A DNA stretch of 64,000 nt from Ailurus styani (GCA_002007465.1 LNAC01000275.1:892099-956098); one strand, 5' to 3'. Positions 45,511-56,423 are shown, numbered from the stretch's first letter. Translations and numbers: made by a program. Notes: generated from the sequence alone by a model not told the origin.

Positions 45511-47256
45511 AATTCAAAAATTTGTGGGGAAATAACTGAACTTTTCAGATATTACTTTTCCTTAAAACACTGCAAATCTATTGATACTTCAAAATTCTGG
45601 AACAGTTATGGTCTAAGATGGATGAGAAAAAAATGTTTTCATTTAAAAAATATAACAATGGATAATTTCAAAGCAAAATAAGAATTATTAAAAGAATAGG
45701 AGTTATTTGTTTTTGTTTTATAAGCAGGTTAGGGAAGATGCTCATTTCTAATATGCTCTGCATACACTGGCAGGTCTAACAAGAGTCCTAAATTACAAAG
45801 GGAATTTGTTAATGAATTCACCACAGCCTGAATTATTTTTGTGAGGTCTTGAAGAACTGAGAAGTTGCTAGGGAACTGAAAGAAAACAAATGTAATTATA
45901 TCTTTTAAGAAGTGATTGAAGCAATTAACATCAAATAAGTCACAAAAAAATAGCTTGCAATGTGGTGGAAAACAATGGAAGAAAACTGTATACAAATGGA
46001 TAATAGGTAACATGTCTATATCAAGGGAAGTTCATGAGTCATAAAATAGGTTAGATTTTCAAAGGGGAGATCATCAGCTGCCCCACAATTGGGAGCTCCT
46101 TGGAAACAAGGGGATATCTACTCAACTCTGAATAAAAAACTATAGATATTTAGCAAATACATGGGCATAAAGAAAGGAACGAAATAAAAGAAAGGAGGAA
46201 CAAAGAATGGATTAGTGGGGGAAATGGAATATATTAATTGAACATTAATGTATTACAGTTTGACTAACACAATACACTCAATTTAATGCCTCATGAATGT
46301 CTACAAATTTTATTTAACCTGAAAATATAAAAAAAGCATAATGGTGATTAACAACAACTAAACTATGATATCAAATAATATAGTGTTCAATAAACCAGGG
46401 AAGTACAGAGAAAAAAGATGATGTTTTGTTCCATTTTTCTGTTTCAAACAGAAAATTCAAACTACTAGAAAACATAATTCAATTAGTGGAAATGCAGTGG
46501 TTTTGAAGGTGATGACAGAATGGGTTATTTACCTTCTCTGATCAATTATAAAAATATGTATTTTTATTCAGTACAAGTAGTGTCTCTTTGTAAGAATTCT
46601 ACAAAAGCTGTAGCTAATGATCTCTATGACATCTTTAGGAATGAGGAATACAAATAGGTATTCACAAGAAGAGCAAGCCAGGACAGTTTAATATTCAAGT
46701 TGACTTCCCAAAACAAGTAAGTTCCCCATAAAATGGAAGGATGTAAATAATTTACCTTTACCCTTCCTGAGTGTTTAAAGAAATACATCAAGTCTAAAAG
46801 GAAAAAATGACAACATTTTGAATTTAAGAGCTCACTTCTGGCATAATCTTCAAATAATTTTTATAAAGTCTTCACATCTATGAGATGTATTATATCCCTC
46901 ACTTCTCTCTGGTAAAAACTTATCTAAGATACTGATAGCTTATTTGACACTCGCTACTGAAGTATCTAGGGGAAAAAAATGTGCCTTTTAAGTTGTCTGC
47001 AGGGCACCAGGTATACTCTGGAAAAAAATAAAGCATTATGATTCTTAAATCCCAAAGGTAAATAATCAAGATGTCAAGACTATGCCACATGCTGCTAGTA
47101 AAACATCCTACAAATCTATTAATGGCCTGGCTGAAGCTAATCAAAATAATCAGACCAACTTATTCCACAGCCTGTGTAGGATTATTTTGGATATACAAAG
47201 TAAGTAGCATGAAAACTGAGAAAACCATTTCTACTGTTGCCCCACTACTCTTTTTT
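45511..47256. other. Single-copy-looking DNA
   Basis: 1.7 kb. A possible L2 end near 46085-46150 ('gggagctccttggaaacaag') is weak. No gene. Confidence 0.4.
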
Positions 47257-47271
47257 AGCAAAACATTTTTA

Positions 47272-47477
47272 TTTTTATTTATTTATTTTTTAATTTTTTA
47301 AATTTATTTATTTCACAGAGGGAGAGAAATCACAAGGAGGCAGAGAGGCAGCAGAGAGAGGAGGAAGCAGGCTCCCTGCTGAGCAGGGAGCCTGATGTGG
47401 GCCTCAATCCCAGGACCCTGAGATCATGACCTGAGCTGAAGGCAGAGGCTTTAACCCACTGAGCCACCCAGGCGCCC
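47272..47477 (-). mobile_element. Can-SINE, mustelid type
   Basis: Perfect 15-bp duplication agcaaaacattttta (47257-47271, 47478-47492). Confidence 0.95.
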
Positions 47478-47492
47478 AGCAAAACATTTTTA

Positions 47493-49175
47493 AAAATTCA
47501 TTCATTTATAGAATTTTAGAGCAAAGCATCTTTCAGTTGCTACTTAAAGTACAAAAGAATTTTGATGGGAGTCCTATTTTCAAGTAGAGAAGACCCCCCA
47601 AAATATCCTTCCAACTAGCAAATTGACAATTTACAGTAAATCTTCCCTACTCCCTCATCTAGATGCCTTAAATTTATTGTCAAGTACATGCTTCTTGATT
47701 GGTTCTGTCATGGAAAACACTGACCAATGAATAGAGAAAGCAGAGAGGAAATGAGAACAGGAAACTAGAGACAGGAAGTGAGTACTTATATCATTCTTCT
47801 TGTTCCATCACAATAGAAGCTCCAGCCAAAGATCTGAGACATCCTTCTCTCATCAACAAGGATGAAGGACCTCAGCGGGCAGATGGCTGGCTGGTACACC
47901 TGCATTTGGGTGTATTTGAAATTACTGAATAATTCAGCAATGGCTCACTACAAGGCTTGAAACTCTTTGTTCCTCAACCTAAGCTGACAAGGCAATGACT
48001 TTAAATCTATGGGCAGTCAGTCCTTATAAAAAAAGGAGAGAGATTGATTGGAATCAAAAGGGAAATTTTGCTGAGATACCAAAAAACCAACTCTCCCTGT
48101 CAGTTCACTAGTCAAACGTGAAGGGACTCTCTCTGTCCTGCAATTCTGCATCTTTCAGCATAGCCTTCCTTCTTGTACTTTGAAAACAGTGTTTGTTAGA
48201 TTTTTATTTACATTAATTCTGGGAAGGGAATTGGCTGCCTCCCTATGATATTGATGTTTTCTTTGTCTAATTGGGTGGGTCAAGGCACTAATTTGACTCA
48301 CAGCCGTGGCAAGTTTTTATAGACTTTGGTGAACTTTCATTGCTTATAAATATTGTGTTATAAGACCACGAGCCTTCAGCAGAATCCTATTCAACCCCAC
48401 ATGCTTTCAAACTTGACAATATGTTGTCCATTTCCTAAGAATCCTTTGTTCCAAATGGCCCTGAGCATAAGAAAGAAAGGAATAACACATATGGCTCACA
48501 GAGCGAAGTCCATTAAGATTTTTGCTGTTGACAGCACCTAGTGAATTATTGTCAGGAAAAAATATTGTCAATAAGCCCTTTCTTTCCTAATAGTAAAATT
48601 GAAATACAAAGACGGCACAGCTCAATGCCCTATAGTCTTACTACATGAAAGTTAGATTATATTTAAATAATGTTCATGACTCCATAGCCAGCCTCACAGT
48701 AAGTGTAAATAGAAACTTCAGGCAGGGCAGCAGCTTGGAGTGGTGAGGCTCAAGCTGATGGAATCTCCTGGGCTGTGTGATAAAAGAGGGAACTGGCCTC
48801 AGGCAGATACTGGTCACAGCTCTGTGACCAGCCTACCTCCCCCAGAATCTGTCCAGCACTGCCAGTGTTTTGAACGGAAGACTGTCTCTCTCCTCTGGGC
48901 TCCTCCAGTGCCATCCCCAGGATGCAGGAAAGGGGTGGTGTCAGGCCTCTGGGGTCTGGCTGAAACTACAAGGAGTAGTCAGAGCTGGGGAGAAAGTCAC
49001 ACTTTTGCCACCAGCCTAGAGCAAGGGCTCTGGAAGCCACTCATCGCCACCCCCCCCCCAAACAGGCATTCGATTCCCCCAGCAACAAACATGATTGTCA
49101 TGAAAATGCAAAGGTACCCCTCGTCCCCTTCCCTGTGGTTCATCCCACCAAAGGCATCCTAAAATCTATAAAGGC
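47493..49175. other. Single-copy-looking DNA with promoter-like motifs and a 140-codon frame
   Basis: No interspersed repeat seen. Two oppositely oriented CCAAT boxes (47697-47702 and 47724-47728) lie about 45 bp upstream of an ETS-like caggaagtg (47772). A plus-strand frame at 48740-49162 (140 codons, Pro/Ser-rich) matches no family I know. Its composition reflects a locally GC-richer patch. Confidence 0.35.
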
Positions 49176-49176
49176 C

Positions 49177-49244
49177 AACACCAGGTCAGATCAATGAGAT
49201 TCTGATTCCTAACACCAGGTCAGATCAATGAGATTCTGATTCCT
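49177..49244 (+). repeat. Perfect 34-bp tandem duplication
   Basis: Two identical adjacent 34-bp units (49177-49210 and 49211-49244) beginning aacaccaggtcagatc and ending tctgattcct. Confidence 0.97.
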
Positions 49245-49289
49245 TCTGGATGCTCAGGCTACTACTCTTAATGCAAAGGCAGTTCTGTT

Positions 49290-49365
49290 TGAGAGTCAAG
49301 CATGGATTCTCTGGTCACAAAGGCATGAACTCAAATGCTACCTCTGCCACTTGAGACTGGTGGCT
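49290..49365 (+). mobile_element. MIR fragment
   Basis: 'Gagagtcaagcatggattctctgg' and 'gaactcaaatgctacctctgcc' correspond to the MIR 5' and box-B region, truncated after 'acttgagactgg'. Confidence 0.55.
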
Positions 49366-49369
49366 GCAT

Positions 49370-50540
49370 ACCAAATCGAATTTTATTAAAACCAAGGGAC
49401 ACACATCCATTCAAAATTGTTCTTTCAAAATGAGTTCTTTTGATACATGTTTTGTAACTAAATACTGACATTTGAACAACTCGATAGCAAAAGGTTTCTC
49501 ACTCCTCTTATGTTCAAATAATTTTTTTTTTTTGGTGCTTGGTACCTATAAATATTACATTTTAATTTTTTTAATGGCTCTGGTTACTGTGTGGGATGAA
49601 CAGGAGGCCAATTATGTGGCTGCTGCAGTCATCCAGGAAAGGGACGCCAGTGTCTTGGATGAGTCTGGTAGATGGAGATGGACAGAAAAGTATTATCCAG
49701 GGTTCAGGAGCTAGCAAGACTTGATTGAACAGAAGTGAGGATGACAAGTCATCCTACAAAGCCCTCTAAAGGAAGCCATAGTGCCGAGGCCCACATGGTA
49801 GCAGACAGCAACCTCAGCAGATGGAGGGACTTTTAAGAGCAGAGCAACTCTGAAAAAACAAGCAACAGGAGAGCCCTCGGATTCAGGAGAATGCACGGAC
49901 TCGGGGCTTCCTGTAAAGATGGAAGGGTAGCAGGTGTAGAAAAGTAGGGCCGGGTGGGTTTTTTTTTTACCATTAAGTGAGATGGGGGCTCAATTCATTT
50001 CAATCGGACCCAGGTCTGTGCTGGGGCTGGTGCACACTGGCTCACACAGGGGATTGTTAAATAGTCAGGAATTTAACGAGTCCCACTGGTAGCTTGAAAA
50101 TGCCCACAGTTGGGAATATTTATACCACAGAAATTGGCAAGTAGTACAGATCAGCGCCTCCCCCACCCCATCTCGTTCCCCCTCTTCCCCACCAACACTA
50201 GCTGTGAAGTATTTGCCAGCACAGCACTGAATGGACTCCACAAGGCCAGAAGCCCTGAGAACGCTGGCAGATGACTTGGGTTATACAAGCAACTGACCTT
50301 GTTCCCTCCTCCCGTGAAGCAAAAGAATGCTTCTGATACTCCAAAATTAAGGTTTTGGAAAATTCTTTGAAATGTAATGTCTATTTGTCCTACCAACCAA
50401 ACTTCCTAATTCCCAGGTGTGTTTTTCCAAAGCTAATACAAAAATCATCTTCTATTTGGGGGCACATATTGCATAGGAAATCTTTTGTGTCACAGGGAAA
50501 GCTGGTCCAGTATTTAAACCATTGCACAGGACTAGACTAT
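49370..50540. other. Single-copy-looking DNA
   Basis: No repeat recognised. Several short frames at 49472-50582 with no family signature. Confidence 0.4.
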
Positions 50541-50556
50541 AAAATAATATGCTCAG

Positions 50557-50747
50557 GGCGTCTGGGTGGCTCAGTGGGTTAAAGCCTCTGCCTTCGGCTC
50601 AGGATCATGATCCCAGGGTCCTGGGATCGAGGCCCACATCAGGCTCTCTGCTCAGCAGGGAGCCTGCTTCCTCCTCTCTCCTCTCTGCCTGCCTCTCTGC
50701 CTACTTGTAATCTCTCTGTGTCAAATAAATACATAAAATCTTAAAAA
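50557..50747 (+). mobile_element. Can-SINE, mustelid type
   Basis: Approximate duplication aataatatgctcag / aatatatgctcag around 50544-50556 and 50748-50760. Confidence 0.93.
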
Positions 50748-50955
50748 AATATATGCTCAGTCTCAGAGTAATCAAGAGTTGCCTTTATTTTATTTTTCTG
50801 ATATTCTGTAATAGTTATGTGACCTGATCCTATTCTGACTGACTTGTTATCAATAGCAATATATCACTGATAATATAAAAATGAAATATAATTAAATGCT
50901 TTATCCTCATTTCATCAAATCTGTATTTCTGTTGGCAACTAAGAACTATGATTTT

Positions 50956-51144
50956 GGGATGCCTGAGTGGCTCAGTCAGTTAAGCATCTGCCTTTGGCTC
51001 AGGTCATGATCCCGGGGTCCTGGCATCGAAACCCACGTCAGGCTCCCTGCTCAGCTGGGAGCCTGCTTCTCCCTTTCTCCTGTCCCTCCACCTGCTCATC
51101 CTCTCTCTCTCTCAAATAAATAAATAAAATCTTAAAAAATAAAA
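50956..51144 (+). mobile_element. Can-SINE, older type
   Basis: Duplication aagaactatgatttt / aagaaccatggtctt (50941-50955, 51145-51159), with three mismatches. Confidence 0.92.
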
Positions 51145-51194
51145 AAGAACCATGGTCTTGTAGAGAAGCAAAGAGGAGAAAATTAAATCAAGAA

Positions 51195-51680
51195 TTTTAA
51201 CTTCTAGAAATAATCACTGTTTATAGTTCTAGATCAGTGGTCAGCAAACTAGCATACCCCATCGCCTGGCAAAGTAACCCAGGGGCTGAATTCAGCTATG
51301 CCCATTTATGTACATATTGTGGATGACTGTTTTTGCCACAACAGCCAAGCCGAGTAGTTACTATCTGGCCCTTTACATAAAAACTAGCTGACCTCCAGTG
51401 TTTCTCTCTATAGAGATATAATCTGCAATAAAAATAGAGGACTCTACCATACGTATTGCTTAATCACTGCTCTCTTCTCCCATTAAAACTATGTAGTGGA
51501 TGTCATGACATATCCATAAATGTTACATTGCATTATTTTTTACAGTTGTGTAGTGTCCCATCATCTTGATATTTCTAATTGCAGAACTGCTGGATCAAAA
51601 CTGGACATTCTAAAGTTTTAAGATTTGGTAAATATTGCAAACCTGCCCGAGGAAAAGGTTTTCCCAATTCATATCAAATC
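51195..51680. mobile_element. Ancient L1-type remnant split by a hAT element (tentative)
   Basis: 'Ttctagaaataatcactgtt', 'cattttttacagttgtgtagtg'-like and 'attgcagaactgctggatc' recall L1M 3' UTR text also hinted at 60675-61015. Boundaries are rough. Confidence 0.4.
51235..51398 (-). mobile_element. Non-autonomous hAT element
   Basis: It begins cagtggtcagcaaact and ends agctgacctccag, giving a hAT-type inverted repeat (CAG[T/A]GGTCAGC). Internal 'actatctggccctttacataaa' matches the reverse of the widespread 'tgtaaagggccagatag' element. Target duplication not visible. Confidence 0.75.
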
Positions 51681-51948
51681 CACCTTGCTAGGAATTTTAA
51701 GTGCAAAAGACTGCATGTTTTCTAGGCGAAAATTTCCCAAAGGTTCTTTCAGAATGTTAGGAATAAATATTCTTTAATATATGTCTTTATAAAGTACCCT
51801 TATGAGAGAAAGGCAGATAAAATTGATATTCTTCTTGTAGATACGTTATGCTTCAAATTTTAATCACAGATACACATGGAAAGTATATGCTTTGTGGAAA
51901 TCTGTATACTGACTATGTCAAAGAAGTAGTCATAATAAGTAACTTTTA

Positions 51949-51988
51949 CTAGACAGGCGCTTTAACCAACTAAGCTACGGCGCCCACC
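51949..51988 (-). pseudogene. Retro-inserted 5' half of tRNA-Thr(AGT)
   Basis: On the minus strand the 40 nt read a short GGTG leader, then GGCGCCGTAGCTTAGTTGG and on through the D-arm to CCTGTCTAG. This is the 5' half of a tRNA-Thr(AGT), stopping in the anticodon loop. A perfect 15-bp duplication aataagtaactttta flanks it (51934-51948, 51989-52003). There is no 3' half, CCA or A-tail. The empty site TTT/AAAAG fits L1 endonuclease. Confidence 0.88.
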
Positions 51989-52003
51989 AATAAGTAACTT
52001 TTA

Positions 52004-52475
52004 AAGCCTCAATTCTTACACCTGTAAAATAGGATTGTACAGGATCCTCCAATCTGAGAGATTACTGAACTAATCAAAACAGTCAAATAATACATCCTAA
52101 GAAGTAATGGCAGCATATAGAATATAGAATTCTGTGAAATACAGAGTTATTATCTCAGAAGTAAGACGTGGTAGTTAAAATTATTTCAACAAATTTCTAT
52201 TTACTGCATTTTATTCTTAGACAGTAAAATTAAATCCATATTAATAGTTTCTTTTAAAAGAACAAAGGTGTAATTAATGGGGGCAGGGGAACATTAGGAA
52301 TGCCAAAAATTCCCTCTCCTGTGTGTCTTCCTTCAGAGGAAAATTTCTGTGTTGTAAGGCCACTTGATAATTCTTCTGGGAAGGAAAATGCAGGAGCGTT
52401 ACAGGATGTGGCCGAGTTCAATGGGCATCTGCAGCCTTTCCTCCCCATGACCCTTTCTCTCTTCAGGGGGACACT
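52004..52475. other. Single-copy-looking DNA
   Basis: Nothing recognised. A long frame from 52300 runs on into the L2 and is not coding. Confidence 0.4.
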
Positions 52476-52479
52476 ACAC

Positions 52480-53530
52480 TTTCTTGATGGTCCTGCTACC
52501 TTGCCACCCACTCCTTTCTGTCTCCTTTGCTGGGTCTTCCTCTCACCCTGTCAACACGAGGTTACCCAGGCACAGGTCATTGGTGTTTTATTTCCCAACC
52601 GTATTCAGCCACATGCCTGTAACACTGATTGTCTTATACCTCGTCCAGGTCCGACTTCTCTCCTAAAGTCCAGATTCCCATATCCTGCTGCCTGGTCAAC
52701 ACTCCAAGTCTGATTATATCTAAAAGCTAATAATTCCAATCTGAACTCCTGATCTGCCCCTTCAGCCCCCCAGCCTACATCACTCACAGCTTCTATTCAC
52801 CCTCTTGGTTGATGGCATCTTCATCTGTCCAGTTGCTTGGGTGCAAAATGTGGAGACATTCTTAACTCTTCTCTTTCTATCCCATCCTACTTTCAGTCAT
52901 CAGGAAACTGGGTTGTAGACCACCTCTCACTCCAGCCCCAATGCCCTGCTCCATTTGATCTGGATTGATAAAATTATCACCTATTTGTTTTGCTTTTACA
53001 CTTAGCTCTCCCCCCACAATCACAGACATGGTCTATTCTCCCGCCAGAGTGATCCTGCTTAAAATATTTGCTCTGATTCTAGCTTTCCACTCCATGGCCA
53101 CCCATTTCACTCAGAATCAAGATCCAAGTCCTTATATAGCCTGCAAAGTCTTCTCTTCAACTGCCTCTCCTGCCTGTTCCCCTCCATTCACTCCACTCCA
53201 ACCATGCCAGTCCCCTCCTCTGTAACTCTCAACAAGCCAGGTACTCTCTTGCCTGAAGGACTGTTTCTTACTAGTTCTGCCTTCTTCCAGCTAGTCAGAG
53301 GACTAGCTTCCTCAACTCCTTCTCAGGAAGGCCCTACTTAAAACTTCAAGCCCCATCCTGATTCTCCATGGTCCTTATTCTGCTCTGTTTATCATTTTTC
53401 TATAGCACATAGCACCTTCTAATATATGATGGAACTTAGTCATTTATTATGTTTATTATTTATGATGGGTCCTCCTCTCTCTAGAATGTAAGCTCCGCTT
53501 GGATGGGATCTTTGTTTTGTGCAATAGAAA
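52480..53530 (+). mobile_element. LINE-2 fragment, about 1 kb
   Basis: L2 landmarks in order: 'tgtctcctttgctgggtcttcc', 'catatcctgctgcctggtcaac', 'aattccaatctgaactcctg', 'cattcttaactcttctctttc', 'ccagagtgatcctgcttaaa', 'tccactccatggccaccc', 'agcctgcaaagtcttctc', 'ttactagttctgccttctt', 'tctctagaatgtaagctccg'. Confidence 0.85.
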
Positions 53531-53588
53531 AAAATGAATAGCTACCTACTTACTAGATAATCCTGAGACTTGATCAAATAGCATTTTA

Positions 53589-53789
53589 TTTTTTTTAAAA
53601 AGATTTTGTTTATTTATTTGACACAGAGAGAGGGAGATCACAAGTAGGCAGAGAGGCAGGCAGAGAGAGAGGGGGAAAACAGGCTCCCTGCCGAGCAGAG
53701 AGCCCGATATGGGCCTCGATCCCAGGACCCTGAGATCATGACCTGAACCGAAGGCAGAGGCTTTAACCCACTGAGCCACCCAGGCACCC
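53589..53789 (-). mobile_element. Can-SINE, mustelid type
   Basis: Perfect 15-bp duplication tcaaatagcatttta (53574-53588, 53790-53804). Confidence 0.95.
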
Positions 53790-53959
53790 TCAAATAGCAT
53801 TTTAAAACACAAAGATTTGGGGGGGAGGATGTAGAACAAAATGAGGAAAATGGCTTAAATAACACTAATTTTTTAAAAAGGCTCTGTGCTATAAATTAAT
53901 TAAACATCAAAAAGAAATGTATTCAAAATAAGTAAGGAAAGGAATGGATCACTAAGTAG

Positions 53960-54180
53960 GTAAGACTTCTGACTAGAAATGAGAAAACCTCCAGAGAGGT
54001 CTTTACTCTGCCACTTGTTAAAAAGAAGGGGCAACCAAGGTCATGAATAGTCCACAGCATGGACTATTTCAGGAGCATTAGTTTCCTGATCCATAAATGG
54101 GAATAGCCATATATTAACTTCTTATCTCAAGGAATTATTGTCAGGCAAACACTTCTTGTGAATCGTAAAGTTATTTTAAT
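53960..54180 (+). mobile_element. MIR fragment (diverged)
   Basis: 'Tctttactctgccacttgtt', 'agtttcctgatccataaatgg' and 'atctcaaggaattattgtc' fit MIR with an unrelated-looking gap. Confidence 0.5.
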
Positions 54181-54184
54181 GTTC

Positions 54185-54870
54185 CTGTGTTAAAATACTT
54201 GCTTGGGTTGCCTTTTCTCAGCTCTTAATTGACAATTGGCAGTTAGCACACAGAAAGCCCTCAAGTGGTTCTCATTTAGGAGAAGGGAAATTGATCCCTG
54301 TCTACCTTAGCTCTCTCAGTATACACACAGAAAAGCAAATGGGTAATGAGCAGGATCTCTGGCGAAATAACTGCTTGCTGCCAGAGTCCCAGAGCACGGC
54401 CTTCAGGATGCAAAATGCCCACAGTCACCTTCTTCGCTGGTAGCAGGAAGATATGGAGTGATCTCAAAGAGTGGATGTGTGACACAAAGCATTTTTAGGA
54501 AAGTCTTAATTGAGGAGGCTGCTTTTTCTATGCAAACTTGTAAGTTATGCTATTTAATTTTTATTGATAAAGATATCAATTAATTGATCAGTAACTGGTA
54601 TCTTAAAAATTCAGCAATGACTAGATAATTAGCCAGAATCGAGCTGTAATGTTCCCCATTAATTTAAGGCCTCTCTTTCAGGCCTGCTTTAAATTTGCTT
54701 TATGAGACTGATAACATTAAAATAGCTTGAACATTAAAGTTTTAGAACATATTAGAAGCTCGATGTAGGGATCTGTAAACAGAGATAAATAAATACGCGA
54801 ATATCTTGCAAGCGACTCCTCTGGCATTTGTATTTCTGTACTCCCAGAGACGACTTCTCCGTTTATAATT
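54185..54870. other. Single-copy AT-rich segment with homeodomain-type motifs
   Basis: No repeat recognised. It contains a perfect 14-bp palindrome atcaattaattgat (54575-54588) and several TAAT/ATTA sites between 54530 and 54760. A minus-strand frame at 54717-54947 runs across into the CpG patch and has no known family. Confidence 0.4.
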
Positions 54871-54874
54871 GTGC

Positions 54875-54893
54875 TAGTGCCCTCTAGCGGTCG
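54875..54893 (-). promoter_or_regulatory. Predicted CTCF binding motif
   Basis: The minus strand reads CGACCGCTAGAGGGCACTA. Its core CCGCTAGAGGGCAC differs from the consensus CCASYAGRKGGCRS at one position. The site sits in a small CpG-richer patch (54790-54945) within an otherwise CpG-poor region. A motif match alone does not prove occupancy. Confidence 0.6.
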
Positions 54894-54956
54894 GAGTGGC
54901 ACCTGCAGTTTTACTAAGTCCTTCCCAGCCTTCAAAACCGGGGTCACTTACCTCCC

Positions 54957-54992
54957 AAAAGAAAAAAAGAAAGAAAGAAAGAAAGAAAAAAG
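54957..54992 (+). repeat. (GAAA)n microsatellite
   Basis: About eight GAAA/AAAA units just right of the CpG patch. Confidence 0.85.
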
Positions 54993-55013
54993 CCTATCCA
55001 TGGAATCATCTTT

Positions 55014-55242
55014 ACTTCGTTAACATTTATTTATTTATTTAATTTATTTGAGAGTGTGCGTGCGCGCGCGCGAACACGTGTACCCAAGCAGGGGGAGGGG
55101 CAGAAGAAGGGGGGGGCGGGGAGAATCCTCAGGTTGACTCCTTGCATCTAGCTTGACCCAGGTGGATCCAAGGATCCTGAGATCATGACTTGAGCCAAAA
55201 CCAAGAGCTGGCCACTAAACCAAGTGAGCCACCCAAGTGACT
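55014..55242 (-). mobile_element. Can-SINE, diverged, with GC-rich simple repeats
   Basis: Near-perfect duplication tggaatcatcttt (55001-55013, 55243-55255). The tail half contains an alternating (GC/GT)n run (55057-55071) and a G-rich tract (55091-55121) not seen in the other copies. Confidence 0.88.
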
Positions 55243-55569
55243 TGGAATCATCTTTTAAAAAAAAAATGCTTCACCCAGAATAGAACATATAGGAAAAAAA
55301 TAAAGAAAATGAATTCTACATCATGGTTAGGGAAAAAACTCTGTACATTAATGGAGTCTCGAAATTCTGAAGAAAGGTGACTTCTGAGGTCAAAGATAAA
55401 GTTGAGAATTTGAGAAAGCTATAGATCTACTTCTCAGAAAATTATGCATGCACCTGTGCTTTCAGGAGTTCAGGTCGCACCAGTTTAAAGGCTTGGGTTT
55501 TATCTAGCTGTGCACATGTCCCAAGTTCCCCAGGTCAAAAATTCTCTGAAATGTTAAATTTGGAAATCA

Positions 55570-55830
55570 AGTTGGAGAAAGATATGTACACTATGATGGT
55601 ATGCAAAATAAGACTGTATAGTTTCCATGTATACAGAGTAAAAATATACAAACCATGGGAATGACACATATTGATTTCATAATAGTGGTTATCTCTCAGA
55701 GTGAGGCAGGGTAATGGGATGGGGAAAATTAAAGGTGGCCACAGTTAACATCTGCGATATACCATTTCTTCAGAAACTATTCAGATATAAAGGGTATAAT
55801 ACTATTTTACTAAAGCTTACTAGTAGATAT
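55570..55830 (+). mobile_element. Ancient LINE-1 3' UTR (L1M-type)
   Basis: 'Gcaaaataagactgtatag', 'atagtggttatctctcagag' and 'ggtggccacagttaac' resemble the old L1 3' UTR also present at 12195. Confidence 0.5.
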
Positions 55831-55963
55831 GTAAACAATGAATTTCCATAACTTTGTTTCCCATTCTTGTCCATATATTTGATGGATTTCCCAATTTTAA
55901 AAAGTTAAATTTAAAAATATATAAAATTATTATATTTTAATAATATATGATCTAATTTCATAG

Positions 55964-56423
55964 TGATGGGATTCAGGGCAGGCCACTCCAAAATATGCAA
56001 CTTTAACATATTGATTATTGTGAATTAAAATCACTTGAAAAACAGCTCAGTCAAGAAAGACACTCTGTCTTCTGTCCCTCTGAAAGCAGGAAGAGTATCC
56101 GCCCTGCACCTGGTAGTAGAAGGCATGCTTACTGCCAGAGATAGGGAATTCAGGGCCAAGAAAGCTTTATAAACAAACCTTGCTAATTCTTTATTTGCCC
56201 AAGCCCCTTTGTCAAAATAATTCACAAATAATTGTTTATTTGTTTAAAAGGTATAAAAGGTATAAAAGCTGCCTGCTTTGGTCACTCTTTTGAATTTCTT
56301 ATTTCTATGAGCTCCCATACAAACAAAATTAAATTGTTTTCCGCTTGTTAACTTGTCTATGTCAATCTAATTTTTAGGCCAGCCAAAGAACCTAGTCAGG
56401 AAGAAAAGTTTTGCTCCCCTACA
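55964..56423 (+). mobile_element. Solo LTR, ERVL-like
   Basis: It starts TGATGGGATTC and ends CCCCTACA. Ordered landmarks: 'ccaaaatatgcaactttaac', 'gcacctggtagtagaagg', 'aaataattcacaaataattg', a duplicated TATA element (56250-56267), 'gagctcccatacaaac', the attaaa polyadenylation signal (56328) and 'taggccagccaaagaacc'. No internal viral genes adjoin. The family assignment is from memory. Confidence 0.7.

Noticed and set aside
48740..49162. 140-codon plus-strand frame
   Set aside because: Pro/Ser-rich, no recognisable family, no splice or transcript evidence. It fits a GC-richer non-coding patch.
52300..52713. 137-codon plus-strand frame
   Set aside because: Its second half is L2 sequence and the first half has no family signature.
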